Below, one piece after another: positions 50,788 through 59,934 of a stretch of DNA of 64,000 nucleotides. Position numbers and translations under genes: made by a program. Every line of letters starts with the position of its first letter. The stretch's first letter is position 1. The stretch is from Gloeobacter kilaueensis JS1 (lineage in GTDB: Bacteria > Cyanobacteriota > Cyanobacteriia > Gloeobacterales > Gloeobacteraceae). The stretch spans positions 3,286,001 to 3,350,000 of the forward strand of contig NC_022600.1 in the NCBI RefSeq assembly GCF_000484535.1. The letters run 5' to 3'. The notes beneath the pieces are model-generated. The model saw only the letters and a list, made by a program, of their open reading frames with translations. It was not told the origin of the DNA and did no database searches.

Positions 50788-51534
50788 CTACCAGGGCAGC
50801 GGCTCGCCCTGGTAAAAGAAGCCGCCACTTGGTCCGTCCTCGTCCAGCAGAGCGAGTTCAACTCCGCTTCTGGCTCCTTCTTCGACTGTCATCGTCGCTC
50901 CGACACTGCCGATCTCAGTCATCACCCAGCCGGGGTGGGCGCTGTTGACCTTGATTGGCGTGTCACGCAACTCGTAGGCCAGGTGAATCGTAAAAACATT
51001 CACTGCCGTCTTGGAGGCGTCGTAGGCAAAGGGTTTGGAATGGTAGAGCACCGAATGGGGATCGGCGTGCAGCGTCAGCGAAGCCATGATGCTCGAGATA
51101 TTTACGATGCGGCCCTGGGGACCCTTGCGCAGGAGCGGCAGAAAAGCGCGGGTAACGTTGACGAGCCCGAAGAAGTTCGTCTCAAAAGTCTGGCGGATCG
51201 TCTCATCTGAGACCGTAATAACAGTGCTGATGCCCCACTCGTGCTCCAGCATCACCCCTGCGTCGTTGATCAAGATGTCGAGGCGGCCAAAGCGTTGTTC
51301 AACCTGTTGGACAGCAGAGCGAATCGAGTCGGTCTGAGTCACATCGAGGGTTAAAGGATGGGCATCGCTCCCCTCCTTTGACAGCTCGGTGGCAGCAGCC
51401 TCCGCTTTTTTTGGATCGCGTGCGGTAACGAGCACGGTAATTCCCTTTTGGGCCAGTTGACGGGCCGTCTCAAGGCCAATACCCCGGTCGGCACCGGTTA
51501 CAAGGGCGACCCTGTGATTGGTAGAATTCGTCAC
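50788..51534 (-). CDS. Short-chain dehydrogenase/reductase
   Basis: This 248-residue classical SDR has the cofactor motif ALVTGADRGIGLETARQLA, LDILINDAGVM (a variant of NNAG), IVNISSIMASL and the catalytic YDASKTAVNVF. TARDP after the second strand suggests NADP. The GTG at 51534 has AGGAG upstream and is preferred over a 21-codon longer frame. It is divergent from a P450 gene across 136 bp, so the two may act on one pathway. The substrate is unknown. Confidence 0.9.
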   Translation of the reverse strand: MTNSTNHRVALVTGADRGIGLETARQLAQKGITVLVTARDPKKAEAAATELSKEGSDAHPLTLDVTQTDSIRSAVQQVEQRFGRLDILINDAGVMLEHEWGISTVITVSDETIRQTFETNFFGLVNVTRAFLPLLRKGPQGRIVNISSIMASLTLHADPHSVLYHSKPFAYDASKTAVNVFTIHLAYELRDTPIKVNSAHPGWVMTEIGSVGATMTVEEGARSGVELALLDEDGPSGGFFYQGEPLPW

Positions 51535-51670
51535 CCTCAAATCTCCTCTCAATCGTTTCCTTGGGCCATCTGCTGCTAAACTATAGAGCAAACGCATTTA
51601 CTCGTCCACATCCATTACCTGATGGAGGGCAAACGAGCAAAGCCGTCACTGCTTCGAGGACGAAGATCAG

Positions 51671-52921
51671 ATGACACTCATTCCAGGTTCATCCGTCCAT
51701 CCGGATCCCAGAGAAGGGGAAGGTTTTTTCCTCAACAGTCCGCAGAAATTGGACAATCCGTTCCCCGATCTTCAATACTTCCGAGAAAACCGTCCCATCT
51801 TCTTTTATCCGCCCCTCGACCAGTGGTTTGTCTTCAAGTACGACGCTGTGAACGAACTGCTCAGTGATCCCAGACTCAGCGCCGATCGGATGAAGGGATT
51901 TGTGGATAAAGTGCCCGAGGAAGTGCGCGAGGAATTCAAAACAATTGCGCCTCTGTTGACGATGTGGGTATTGATGCAAGATGGAGAAGATCATGCTCGG
52001 CTTCGCAACTTTTTGTACCTTGGATTTAATGGCACCGTTGTTCATGACCTGAAGGAGCAGACACAAAAATCAGCCGATGAACTTCTCGATCGAGTCGAGC
52101 GCCAGGGGTACATGGATGGTTCCAGCGATTATGGCTTTGTGCTCACTGCCTACGTCCTTTCCGACTTTTTGGGCGTCCACAAAGAAGATCGCGATCAGGT
52201 TATCCAGTGGTCCGTAGACTTTGTCGATTTTTTTAATATCGTTCCGATCACAGTCGATACGACACGACGACTTGTGCGAAGCACCAACGGGCTCAGCCAG
52301 TACACGCGGGGTCTGATCGCGGAGCGGCGCGCCAACCCTCAGAATGATTTTTTGACCACACTGATCCGCGCAGAAAACGAGGGGGGCCACTTTAGCGATG
52401 ACGAGATCGTAGCCAACGCTATGCTCTTCTTGCTGGCTGGCCATCTGGCGGTGAGAAACCTGATAGGCAACGCCATTTATTTACTCTTGACCCATCCCGA
52501 GCAGTATCGCCAGCTTCTGGCGCAGCCAGAATTATTGGAGAATGCTGTCGAGGAGACGCTGCGCTATGAGCCGCCAGTTATCTTGATCCCACGGATTGCC
52601 AACGAAGATTTTCTATTTAATGGAAACCGCTTTCGTCAAGGGCAACTCATCCAGCTCAGCATCGCTTCTGCCAACCGCGATGCAGACCACTTCTCTATGC
52701 CAGATCAATTTGATATCACCAAAAAGCCAGGTAAGATTTTGAGCTTCGGTCACGGTCCCCATACCTGTCTGGGAGCAGTTTTAGCCAGGCAGGAGGCAAT
52801 TATTGCCCTCGAAACGTTGTTCCGGCGCTTTCCTACGATTAAGATCGCTGAAGACAAGCAAATCCAGTGGTACCGCAATGCCGGCAATCGTGGACCCCAG
52901 AAGTTACCTTTAGTGTTTTGA
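51671..52921 (+). CDS. Cytochrome P450 lacking the I-helix acid-threonine pair
   Basis: The 416-residue soluble bacterial-type P450 has the C-helix H-x-x-x-R pair (H108-R112), the K-helix E-x-x-R (E295-R298) and the heme loop LSFGHGPHTCLGAVLA with ligand Cys366. In the I-helix the usual AGxE/D-T-T reads A256-G-H-L259-A260-V261, so the acid and threonine that deliver protons to the heme oxygen are replaced. It could still work, as some P450s such as EryF do without the threonine, or use peroxide, or have a non-monooxygenase role. No ferredoxin or reductase gene is adjacent. It is AT-richer than its neighbours, which suggests acquisition. Confidence 0.92.
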   Translation: MTLIPGSSVHPDPREGEGFFLNSPQKLDNPFPDLQYFRENRPIFFYPPLDQWFVFKYDAVNELLSDPRLSADRMKGFVDKVPEEVREEFKTIAPLLTMWVLMQDGEDHARLRNFLYLGFNGTVVHDLKEQTQKSADELLDRVERQGYMDGSSDYGFVLTAYVLSDFLGVHKEDRDQVIQWSVDFVDFFNIVPITVDTTRRLVRSTNGLSQYTRGLIAERRANPQNDFLTTLIRAENEGGHFSDDEIVANAMLFLLAGHLAVRNLIGNAIYLLLTHPEQYRQLLAQPELLENAVEETLRYEPPVILIPRIANEDFLFNGNRFRQGQLIQLSIASANRDADHFSMPDQFDITKKPGKILSFGHGPHTCLGAVLARQEAIIALETLFRRFPTIKIAEDKQIQWYRNAGNRGPQKLPLVF

Positions 52922-52951
52922 GCGAAAAAGGCATTTCAGCCCATCTGCCCT

Positions 52952-52973
52952 GGGACAGTGCTAAAACTGTCCC
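52952..52973. repeat. Palindromic repeat, right copy flanking the SDR-P450 segment
   Basis: GGGACAGT (52952-52959) and ACTGTCCC (52966-52973) form a perfect 8-bp stem around GCTAAA. It lies 31 bp after the P450 stop and may act as a transcript end, although no T-run follows. It is a close copy of the element at 50714-50734. Confidence 0.55.
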
Positions 52974-53035
52974 CTCCAGGCGGCCAATCAAGTGTTTTTC
53001 ATCCAGGCTAAAAGTAGCAACCTGCAGAGTCCCCT

Positions 53036-54400
53036 GTGCCCACTACCCCCAGGTCCGAACGTCTGAGTCTCGCCCAGAAACTCGCCTACGGCGCGGGCGA
53101 TTTTGGCCCAGCGGTCGCCGCCAATTTGCTCGTCTTCTTCTGGCTGCCTTTTTTGACCAACACGGTTGGTCTGGCTGCCGGGATCGCCGGGAGTATTCTC
53201 AGCATCAGCAAAATCTGGGACGTGGTGAACGACCCGGTGGTGGGGGTGCTCACCGACCGCACCCGCAGCCGCTGGGGCAGGCGGCGTCCCTGGTTGCTGT
53301 TTGGGGCGATACCCTTTGGCCTCGCCTTCTTTGCCCAGTGGCTGGTACCTTTTCCCGGCAACCTGAGCGCCTCTTTCTGGTACTACCTGGCCCTGGCCTT
53401 GGTCTTCAGCTCGCTCTACGCCGTCGTCAACCTGCCCTACACCGCTTTGACGCCGGAACTCACCGACGATTACGACGAGCGCACCAGCCTTTCTAACTAT
53501 CGCTTTGCCTTTTCGATCGGCGGCAGCTTAATTTCTGGCGTCACCTTTCCGCTCATCCTCCAGCAGTTCGGCGAGCGCAGTGCCCTCGCTCACGCCGTCG
53601 CTGCCGGGCTCTGGGCTGTCCTCTCGGTCCCGCCCCTGTTCTGGTGTTTTTTGGGCACCCGCGAGCGCTACCAGGCTGCCCCGGCCTCGACGATTCCGCT
53701 TATCGAGCAGTTGCGCATCGCCTTTGCCAACCGCGCCTACCTCTACGTCGTCGGCCTGTACCTGTGCTCGTGGCTCGCGGTGCAACTGGTAGCGACGGTC
53801 GTTCCCTACTACGTCAGTTTCTGGATGCGCCTTTCGAATAACTGGCTGGCCGGGACGATCCTCGCCATCCAGGGCGCTGCCTTCGCCGCCCTGTTTGTCT
53901 GGAATGCGGTGAGTGAACGCATCGACAAGCAAAAAGTCTTCTACCTGGGCATGGTCTTTTTGCTCACGGCGCTCACGGGCCTCGCTTTCCTGCAACCTGG
54001 CCAGCAAAACTGGATGATTGCCCTCTCGGTCGTTGCCGGGATCGGCGTCTCGACGGTCTATCTGATTCCCTGGTCGATGTTGCCGGATGTGATCGATGTG
54101 GACGAACTGGAGACCGGTGAACGCCACGAAGGTGTCTTCTACGCCTTGCTGGTGCTGCTGCAGAAAGTCGGCCTCGCCCTCAGCCTGCTCCTGGTAGGCC
54201 AGATTCTCCAGTTTTCCGGCTTCGAGGGCACCGCCTCCCAGCAGCCGGATTCCGCCCTACTTGCCCTGCGCGCCATCATCTGCCCGATCCCGGCGGTTGC
54301 TCTGTTGGGCAGCCTGCTCTTTGCCTGGCTCTACCCGATCACCCGCGAAAAACACCAGCAAACTCTTTTAGCCCTGAAGGAGCGGCGTCAGCAACTCTAG
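53036..54400 (+). CDS. GPH-family (MelB-like) sugar:cation symporter
   Basis: The 454-residue protein has about 12 TM helices and the MFS/GPH signatures: KLAYGAGDFGPAVAANLLVFF at TM1, KIWDVVNDPVVGVLTDRTRS (the D-P cation-binding region), RWGRRRPWLLFGAIPF, and the conserved PYTALTPELTDDYDERTSL. GPH transporters import glycosides, pentosides or hexuronides with H+ or Na+. It starts at a GTG. A ROK sugar kinase follows 81 bp downstream, consistent with uptake and phosphorylation of a sugar. Confidence 0.9.
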   Translation: MPTTPRSERLSLAQKLAYGAGDFGPAVAANLLVFFWLPFLTNTVGLAAGIAGSILSISKIWDVVNDPVVGVLTDRTRSRWGRRRPWLLFGAIPFGLAFFAQWLVPFPGNLSASFWYYLALALVFSSLYAVVNLPYTALTPELTDDYDERTSLSNYRFAFSIGGSLISGVTFPLILQQFGERSALAHAVAAGLWAVLSVPPLFWCFLGTRERYQAAPASTIPLIEQLRIAFANRAYLYVVGLYLCSWLAVQLVATVVPYYVSFWMRLSNNWLAGTILAIQGAAFAALFVWNAVSERIDKQKVFYLGMVFLLTALTGLAFLQPGQQNWMIALSVVAGIGVSTVYLIPWSMLPDVIDVDELETGERHEGVFYALLVLLQKVGLALSLLLVGQILQFSGFEGTASQQPDSALLALRAIICPIPAVALLGSLLFAWLYPITREKHQQTLLALKERRQQL

Positions 54401-54481
54401 CTACGACGCTTCTTATCTACCACGAACTGTTGTAGAACAGGTTCTGCAGGCTTTTTGGTTTCAGGAAACGGACAGTCAGAA

Positions 54482-55408
54482 ATGTCTGAACCCTCCCACA
54501 GCATGATCGAAGACACGGCGAAGATCGGCATCGACCTGGGCGGCACCAAGATCGAGTTGATTGTTCTTAGCAGGGATGGACAGGAACTTTACCGCCGCCG
54601 GGTGGCGAGTCCACGGGGCGATTACGGGACGACGCTGCGCACACTCCGAGATCTGGTGCAGGCGGCGGAGGAAGCAGTCGGTGTGCGGGCGAGTGTCGGC
54701 ATCGGCATTCCAGGGATCGTCTCGCGCCGCACCGGACTGGTCAAAAATGCCAACTCTACCTGGCTCATTGGCCATCCCTTCGACCGGGATCTAGAAGAGC
54801 TGTTAAGCCGCCCCGTCCGCGTCGAGAACGACGCCAACTGCTTTGCCCTCTCGGAGGCGACGGACGGCAGTGCCTCCGGTAAGGCAGTGGTCTTCGGTGT
54901 CATTCTGGGCACCGGCGTCGGCGGCGGGCTGGTGGTGAATGGCGGGATCGTGCAGGGGGCAAACGCGATTGCCGGGGAGTGGGGGCACAATCCACTGCCC
55001 TGGCCCGAGGCGGACGAGTTGCCCGGTCTGGAATGCTACTGTAGCCGCCGGGGCTGCATCGAAACGTTCCTGTCCGGTCCTGCCTTCGAGCGCGATTACC
55101 GGCAGAAGATTGGCAAAGCACTCGGGGCGGCGGCGATTGTCGAGCGCGCCGAAGCGGGCGATCCGCAGGCGGTGGCTGTGCTTGAGCGCTACTATGACCG
55201 GCTGGCGCGGGCTCTGGCCCATCTGATCAATATCGTCGATCCGGCGGCGATCGTCCTGGGGGGCGGGCTCTCACAAATCCGCTCCCTCTACGAGGCGGTG
55301 CCGGAGCGCTGGAGCCGCTATATCTTCTCGGATACCGTGGACACGCAACTGCTGCCGCCCAAGCACGGCGATGCCAGTGGCGTGCGTGGGGCAGCCCATC
55401 TCTGGTAG
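54482..55408 (+). CDS. ROK-family sugar kinase
   Basis: The 308-residue protein has the ATP-binding IGIDLGGTKIELIVL, catalytic VENDANCFALSEA, GTGVGGGLVVNG, and the ROK zinc motif ending CYCSRRGCIETFLSG. It phosphorylates a hexose such as glucose, fructose or mannose; the exact sugar is not readable. The ATG at 54482 is chosen; a TTG 27 bp upstream is an alternative. It probably forms an operon with the upstream symporter. Confidence 0.92.
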   Translation: MSEPSHSMIEDTAKIGIDLGGTKIELIVLSRDGQELYRRRVASPRGDYGTTLRTLRDLVQAAEEAVGVRASVGIGIPGIVSRRTGLVKNANSTWLIGHPFDRDLEELLSRPVRVENDANCFALSEATDGSASGKAVVFGVILGTGVGGGLVVNGGIVQGANAIAGEWGHNPLPWPEADELPGLECYCSRRGCIETFLSGPAFERDYRQKIGKALGAAAIVERAEAGDPQAVAVLERYYDRLARALAHLINIVDPAAIVLGGGLSQIRSLYEAVPERWSRYIFSDTVDTQLLPPKHGDASGVRGAAHLW

Positions 55409-55413
55409 CGCGA

Positions 55414-56331
55414 TCAGGCAATCCGCAGTCGTTCGATATCCTTGATGGGCGGTGCGCCAAACATGCGCGAGTATTCGCGGCTGAACTGCGAAGGGCTTTC
55501 GTAGCCGACCCGGTAGGCAGCAGTCGTGGCATCGGCATTTTCGGCAAGCATGATCTGACGCGCTGTTAGTAATCTCAACTGTTTTTGATACTGCAGGGGA
55601 CTCATAGAGGTGATTTCTTTGAAGTGGCGGTGGAAAGATGAGACGGACATATGGGCCTGCTCCGCCAGATCTTCGATGCGCAGCGGCGCTGTAAAATTGA
55701 CCTTGATGTGTTTAATCATCGCAGCGATGCGCTGCATATTGCTGCCGGAAGTGGCAATCTGACGAACCGCTTCTGCCTGTTCTCCCACAAGCAGGCGGTA
55801 ATAAATTTCACGTACAATCATCGGTGCAAGAAAGGGAATGTCCTGCGGTGTGTCCAGAAGTCGGGTCAACCGGATCGCACAGTCGATCAAAGCGGGCTCA
55901 GCGTCGCTGATAAACCAGCCTCTGACCGATTCTTTCTTGACTGGAGCCGGATGAATCTGGGCAATGATTTCACAAAGTTGAACGGGGTCCAGATTGATCT
56001 TGACACACAGGTAGGGCCGTTCGGGAGTGGCATCGATAATAGAACTGCTGAGCGGCAGATCTACCGAAACGACAAGATACTGGGCGACGCCGTAGTAATA
56101 GACTTCTTCATCCAGTAGCACTGCTTTTTTGCCCTGAACGACGATGGCAAGCAGCGGTTCGCTGATCGCCGGTGCCACCACCGAAGCATTTGGCTGCCGG
56201 ATAAAGGACAGTTGCGCGATTTCCGTGGTGTGAACGCTGCTGTTCTCACCCGCTGTGTGGCGATCGACTAGAGCTGATAATTCTTCACATCTTGTGATCG
56301 CAGGCTCTCGGTAGGATATCTTGCCAGTCAT
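55414..56331 (-). CDS. AraC-family transcriptional regulator (AraC_N type)
   Basis: The 305-residue protein has an AraC_N arm/cupin-like domain (about residues 20-180, with LLAIVVQGKKAVLLDEEVYYY and the YLVVSVDLP strand) and two C-terminal helix-turn-helix motifs (RIEDLAEQAHMSVSSFHRHF and AAYRVGYESPSQFSREYSRMFG). Members of this group typically sit divergent from, and activate, an aldo/keto reductase or alcohol dehydrogenase gene, as here (239-bp gap). The ATG at 56331 is preferred over a 12-codon longer frame. I could not define an operator. Confidence 0.93.
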   Translation of the reverse strand: MTGKISYREPAITRCEELSALVDRHTAGENSSVHTTEIAQLSFIRQPNASVVAPAISEPLLAIVVQGKKAVLLDEEVYYYGVAQYLVVSVDLPLSSSIIDATPERPYLCVKINLDPVQLCEIIAQIHPAPVKKESVRGWFISDAEPALIDCAIRLTRLLDTPQDIPFLAPMIVREIYYRLLVGEQAEAVRQIATSGSNMQRIAAMIKHIKVNFTAPLRIEDLAEQAHMSVSSFHRHFKEITSMSPLQYQKQLRLLTARQIMLAENADATTAAYRVGYESPSQFSREYSRMFGAPPIKDIERLRIA

Positions 56332-56570
56332 ACTCCATTCCAAATGTGCGTACCCCGATGGGATCATTATAAAAAATCTTTCTGCGCTGTCTGCCCCCGG
56401 CTTGAGAGAATCGGGTAATCATCTGCAAGGTTTGGGTATTGGGAAAAGTGTCCGTCAGACCTACGATAAATCCAGGCTGCTTGATGTCCTTTCAGTCGTT
56501 CGATGAGCGGCAAAGCAGGTATAGGCATCGGATCAGCAGCGCAGAGAAAACAGTCCTTTCAGGAGAATCT

Positions 56571-57560
56571 ATGAAGACGCGGACGCTTGGAGCGCAGGGT
56601 CTGAAAGTCTCAGCCCTCGGTCTTGGTTGCATGGGCATGAGTTGGGCCTACGGCAGCGCCGACGAGGACGAAGCCATCGCTGTCATTCACCGTGGGATCG
56701 AGCTTGGGATCACGTTTTTTGACACTGCCGAAGTGTATGGGCCGTTCACAAACGAGCAACTTGTCGGTCGTGCCCTGCGGGGCCGCCGCGAGCAGGTGGT
56801 GATCGCCACCAAATTTGGCTTCGCGATTCATCCTGGAGATAGCTACAGTCGCGGCCTCAACAGCAAGCCTGAGCACGTCCGGGAAGTGTGCGATGCGTCG
56901 CTCAAGCGTCTGGGCACCGATTACATCGACGTGTTCTATCAGCATCGCGTCGATCCGGCAGTACCGATCGAAGAGACGGTCGGTGCGATGGCCGAACTGG
57001 TCAGGGACGGCAAAGTCCGCTACCTGGGGCTGTCGGAGGCCAGTGCGAGCACGATTCGCCGCGCCCATAAAGTGCATCCGATTAGCGTCCTCCAGTCAGA
57101 ATATTCGCTGTGGGAACGGGGGCCGGAGGCGCAGGTTCTCCCCACATTGCGCGAATTGGGGATCGGCTTTGTTCCCTACAGCCCGGTGGGCAGAGGCTTT
57201 CTCACCGGTCAGATCAAGCGCTTCGAAGACTTTGCGGCGGACGACTACCGCCGCAGCGATCCGCGCTTCCAGGGCGAAAACTTCGATCGCAACCTCCAGC
57301 TCGTCGATCGCGTCCGAGAAATCGCTCAACAGCTGAACGCAACGCCCAGCCAGATCGCCCTCGCCTGGCTGTTGCACCAGGGAGATGACATCGTGCCGAT
57401 TCCTGGAACAAAGCGGCGGACGTATCTCGAAGAGAACGCGGCGGCGGCTGAGATCGCTTTGCGCCCCGATGTGCTCGATCAACTCAATCGGGCCGCCCCG
57501 GTGGGAGCAGCCTCCGGCGAGCGCTACGGCGAGCGGCTGATGGGCACCATCGATCGCTGA
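56571..57560 (+). CDS. Aldo/keto reductase
   Basis: The 329-residue AKR has the catalytic tetrad: Asp in [12 protein letters not shown] with Tyr in the same motif, Lys in VVIATKFGF and His in [12 protein letters not shown]. The NADPH-binding SQIALAWLL and [13 protein letters not shown] motifs are near the C-terminus. The N-terminal [16 protein letters not shown] identifies the subgroup of plant/bacterial perakine-reductase-like AKRs. AGGAG at 56561-56565 fixes the ATG at 56571. It is divergent from the AraC gene, which probably controls it. Confidence 0.94.
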   Translation: MKTRTLGAQGLKVSALGLGCMGMSWAYGSADEDEAIAVIHRGIELGITFFDTAEVYGPFTNEQLVGRALRGRREQVVIATKFGFAIHPGDSYSRGLNSKPEHVREVCDASLKRLGTDYIDVFYQHRVDPAVPIEETVGAMAELVRDGKVRYLGLSEASASTIRRAHKVHPISVLQSEYSLWERGPEAQVLPTLRELGIGFVPYSPVGRGFLTGQIKRFEDFAADDYRRSDPRFQGENFDRNLQLVDRVREIAQQLNATPSQIALAWLLHQGDDIVPIPGTKRRTYLEENAAAAEIALRPDVLDQLNRAAPVGAASGERYGERLMGTIDR

Positions 57561-57659
57561 GGCCGCGCCTTCTGTTCGGAGGGAAGGGGAGCGCTTAACT
57601 GTCTGGTTAAAACCAGTTACATTCGTTCAGCAGCGCGTTGAAGCTGGAGAGACCGCCGG

Positions 57660-58460
57660 ATGGGCGTCCACCTCACCCCCGAACAGTTGCAGACCCTCCC
57701 CGAGGCGGAGCGCCTGACCAGGGCGTTGCGGATGTTCGTCACGCCAAGACCGTTCGAGCGGCGGCCCAAAGAACGGCTGCTGCTTGCCTCCGGTACGGCC
57801 CTGCATTTCGAGGGAGGACTGGCTGCCACCAGTTGGGGAGAAGGGCCGCCGGTGCTTCTGGTGCATGGTTGGGACGGGCGCGGCACCGATATGGCCCCCT
57901 TCGTCGCCCCGCTGGTAGCCGCCGGCAGGCGGGCAATTGCCCTGGACGGCCCGGCCCACGGGGACTCAGCAGGTAGCGAGAGCAGCATGGTGCGCTTTGC
58001 CGAGGCGATTGGCGCGGTCGGGGCAGAGTTGGGCGAGCTGGCCGGAATCGTCGGCCATTCGGTAGGAGCTGGAGCGACCGTGCTCGCCCTCGATCGGGGC
58101 CTCACTGTTCGCAGGGCGGTGCTCATCGCCGCTCCCGCCACCGTCGAGGGGATCATGCGGCGCTTTTTGCACATTCTCGAACTGCCCGAGAACTGGCTTC
58201 CAGCTTTTCAGGCAATGGTCGAGGCGGAGGTGGGCGTCCCGGCAGCCGCCCTCGACCTTGTACATATCGCCGGACAGCAGCGCATTCCGGCCCTCGTCGT
58301 TCATGCCGACGACGATCGGGAGGTGCCGGTTACAGATGCTCAGGCAATCGCCCGCGCCTGGCCGGGTGCCAGGCTCTACCGGGTAAGCCACTGCGGCCAT
58401 CGGCGGATTCTGCTCGTGCAGGCGGTGGTCGATGAGGCGGTGAAGTTTTTGCTCGACTGA
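57660..58460 (+). CDS. Alpha/beta hydrolase
   Basis: The 266-residue protein shows the alpha/beta-hydrolase order: oxyanion strand PVLLVHGWDGRGTDM (HGW), nucleophile elbow GIVGHSVGAGATVLAL (G-x-S-x-G, near residue 140), acid in LVVHADDDREVPV, and the final histidine in YRVSHCGHRRIL. No lid domain is identifiable. The substrate is unknown. GGAGAG precedes the ATG by 8 bases. It is on the same strand as the aldo/keto reductase 99 bp upstream. Confidence 0.88.
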   Translation: MGVHLTPEQLQTLPEAERLTRALRMFVTPRPFERRPKERLLLASGTALHFEGGLAATSWGEGPPVLLVHGWDGRGTDMAPFVAPLVAAGRRAIALDGPAHGDSAGSESSMVRFAEAIGAVGAELGELAGIVGHSVGAGATVLALDRGLTVRRAVLIAAPATVEGIMRRFLHILELPENWLPAFQAMVEAEVGVPAAALDLVHIAGQQRIPALVVHADDDREVPVTDAQAIARAWPGARLYRVSHCGHRRILLVQAVVDEAVKFLLD

Positions 58461-58524
58461 GCGATTGCCTGCGAAACCCTCGGTTATTCGTGGGATAATC
58501 TCTGCAGTCACAGGACACCAGACG

Positions 58525-59025
58525 ATGCAAAAACGACTGCTTCCGCTCCTTACAGCCATCGCCATCAGCTTCGGTGCCGCCCTTCCTGCCGTTGCCACCA
58601 CCTATACCGACCGGCGCGGGCAGGTCAGCTTCAAGATCCCCAGCGGCTGGAAAAACATCAGCCGGTCCGCCGATTATGCCTACTTTGTCACCGCCGACGG
58701 CAGCGTGGGCATCCTGGTCCGCTCGCTTCCTGCCTCCAATCTCACAAGTGCGGTCGAGACGGCGATCGGCCAGGCCCAGCAGGTCATCCCCGACCTCAAG
58801 CCTACCGGCGGTGCCAAAAAAATTACGATCAACGGTCTGCCGGCCACCACCCAGCTCGGTACCGGCACGATGAAAGGCGTCGGCAGTGCGGCGGTGAATC
58901 TGGTGATCGTGCGGACCCGGCCCGATAGCTACCTGTTATTTATGAGCACGATCGACCGCAGCGTGTTCGACCAGGGCCAGGAGGCGGTGAGCTACGTGAT
59001 CGGCAGCATCCGTCCCAAACAATAG
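58525..59025 (+). CDS. Small exported protein of unknown function
   Basis: The 166-residue protein has a clear Sec signal peptide (about 1-24, LLPLLTAIAISFGAALPAVA cleaved before TTYT). It then has a compact alpha/beta domain with QVSFKIPSGWKNISR and LLFMSTIDRSVFDQGQE, resembling PsbP-like or DUF1795-like folds seen in cyanobacterial lumen/periplasm proteins. That similarity is only in general pattern. The ATG has no strong ribosome-binding site. Confidence 0.7.
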   Translation: MQKRLLPLLTAIAISFGAALPAVATTYTDRRGQVSFKIPSGWKNISRSADYAYFVTADGSVGILVRSLPASNLTSAVETAIGQAQQVIPDLKPTGGAKKITINGLPATTQLGTGTMKGVGSAAVNLVIVRTRPDSYLLFMSTIDRSVFDQGQEAVSYVIGSIRPKQ

Positions 59026-59031
59026 ATATCG

Positions 59032-59691
59032 CTAGGCCGCCGAGTCGATGCGCTCCGATTGTTCCTCCACGCCAATCGCCGTAAAGACGAAGGCATCGCG
59101 CACGCCCCTCCCCGGCTGTTGCACGCGAATCGGCGAAGTGTAGTGAAACAGTTCGCGGTCGTTAATTACCAGTAACTCACCCGGATTAAGGGTCCAGCGG
59201 AGAATAGGACGCCCCTGCTTTTCGCGATAAAGAAGCGTCTCGCCGCCCTGGAGGTTGTCGATGCCGACGACGTAGATGCCGATCACCTGAAAGCCGTCCT
59301 GGTGAACCCCTTCGGGAGCGGGATAGCCCTCGTGGCCCTCCGAACAGCTGATTTCAAGTTGATGCGCACCGATCTCGATCGCCCTTGCCGTCAGCCCCGA
59401 GAGCCGGGCAAAGGTGACAAGTAACTCTTGAAAGCTCGGAAGATTGGCCAGCGCCTCTTCGAGGGGCTGGTAGGAGCGGACGATCCCGCCGAGTTTGGCG
59501 TTATAGTCACTGCTTTGAAAAAAAGTGTGATGGGGCAGTTTGATCAAACCTGCAGCTGATAGTTGAAACCGGTCGAAGCGCCGGGTTCGATAACCACCAG
59601 GGGTATACTGGTCGGCTGGAAGCGATGCAAAGTACGCACGGATCTGGGAAACATCCAGTTCCAGCCGCTGCAGGGTAAACAACTGTTCCAT
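59032..59691 (-). CDS. 2-oxoglutarate-Fe(II) dioxygenase family protein (2OG-Fe_Oxy_2 type)
   Basis: The 219-residue protein fits the small 2OG-Fe dioxygenase family that includes amino-acid hydroxylases. The iron ligands H130-x-D132 lie in PEGVHQDGFQVIG, the distal histidine is H183 in ELFHYTSPI, and the 2OG-binding arginine is R198 in GVRDAFVF. The early segment RTRRFDRFQLSAAGL and LQGGETLLYR are also typical. It probably hydroxylates a free amino acid or related metabolite. It is divergent from a PLP enzyme at 59935 across 243 bp; that pairing suggests a shared amino-acid modification pathway (inference). Confidence 0.85.
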   Translation of the reverse strand: MEQLFTLQRLELDVSQIRAYFASLPADQYTPGGYRTRRFDRFQLSAAGLIKLPHHTFFQSSDYNAKLGGIVRSYQPLEEALANLPSFQELLVTFARLSGLTARAIEIGAHQLEISCSEGHEGYPAPEGVHQDGFQVIGIYVVGIDNLQGGETLLYREKQGRPILRWTLNPGELLVINDRELFHYTSPIRVQQPGRGVRDAFVFTAIGVEEQSERIDSAA

Positions 59692-59934
59692 GAGCGTTGC
59701 CTCGCTGCTGCATCTGGCCCCATTATAACTGCTTGCCAGACGAAAGTGTTACCGGATAAACATTTTTATACGCTACAAAACTTACCAGACTATTAGGAAC
59801 ATTGTCCTACCCCGTTTGGAGTATCATTCCAGGGCGGCGGCGGCATTCTTGATTTTGCTGCGTATAAATACTCGTCAGTTGTTGTCTGCAAAGCAATTGG
59901 CTCCCAGGGTAGATTATGGAAAGTGAGATCAAAG

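Noticed and set aside
57600-57625. CTGGTTAAAACCAG palindrome before the alpha/beta hydrolase
   Set aside because: The stem is short, with no T-run and no obvious regulator; it is too weak to call a terminator or operator.
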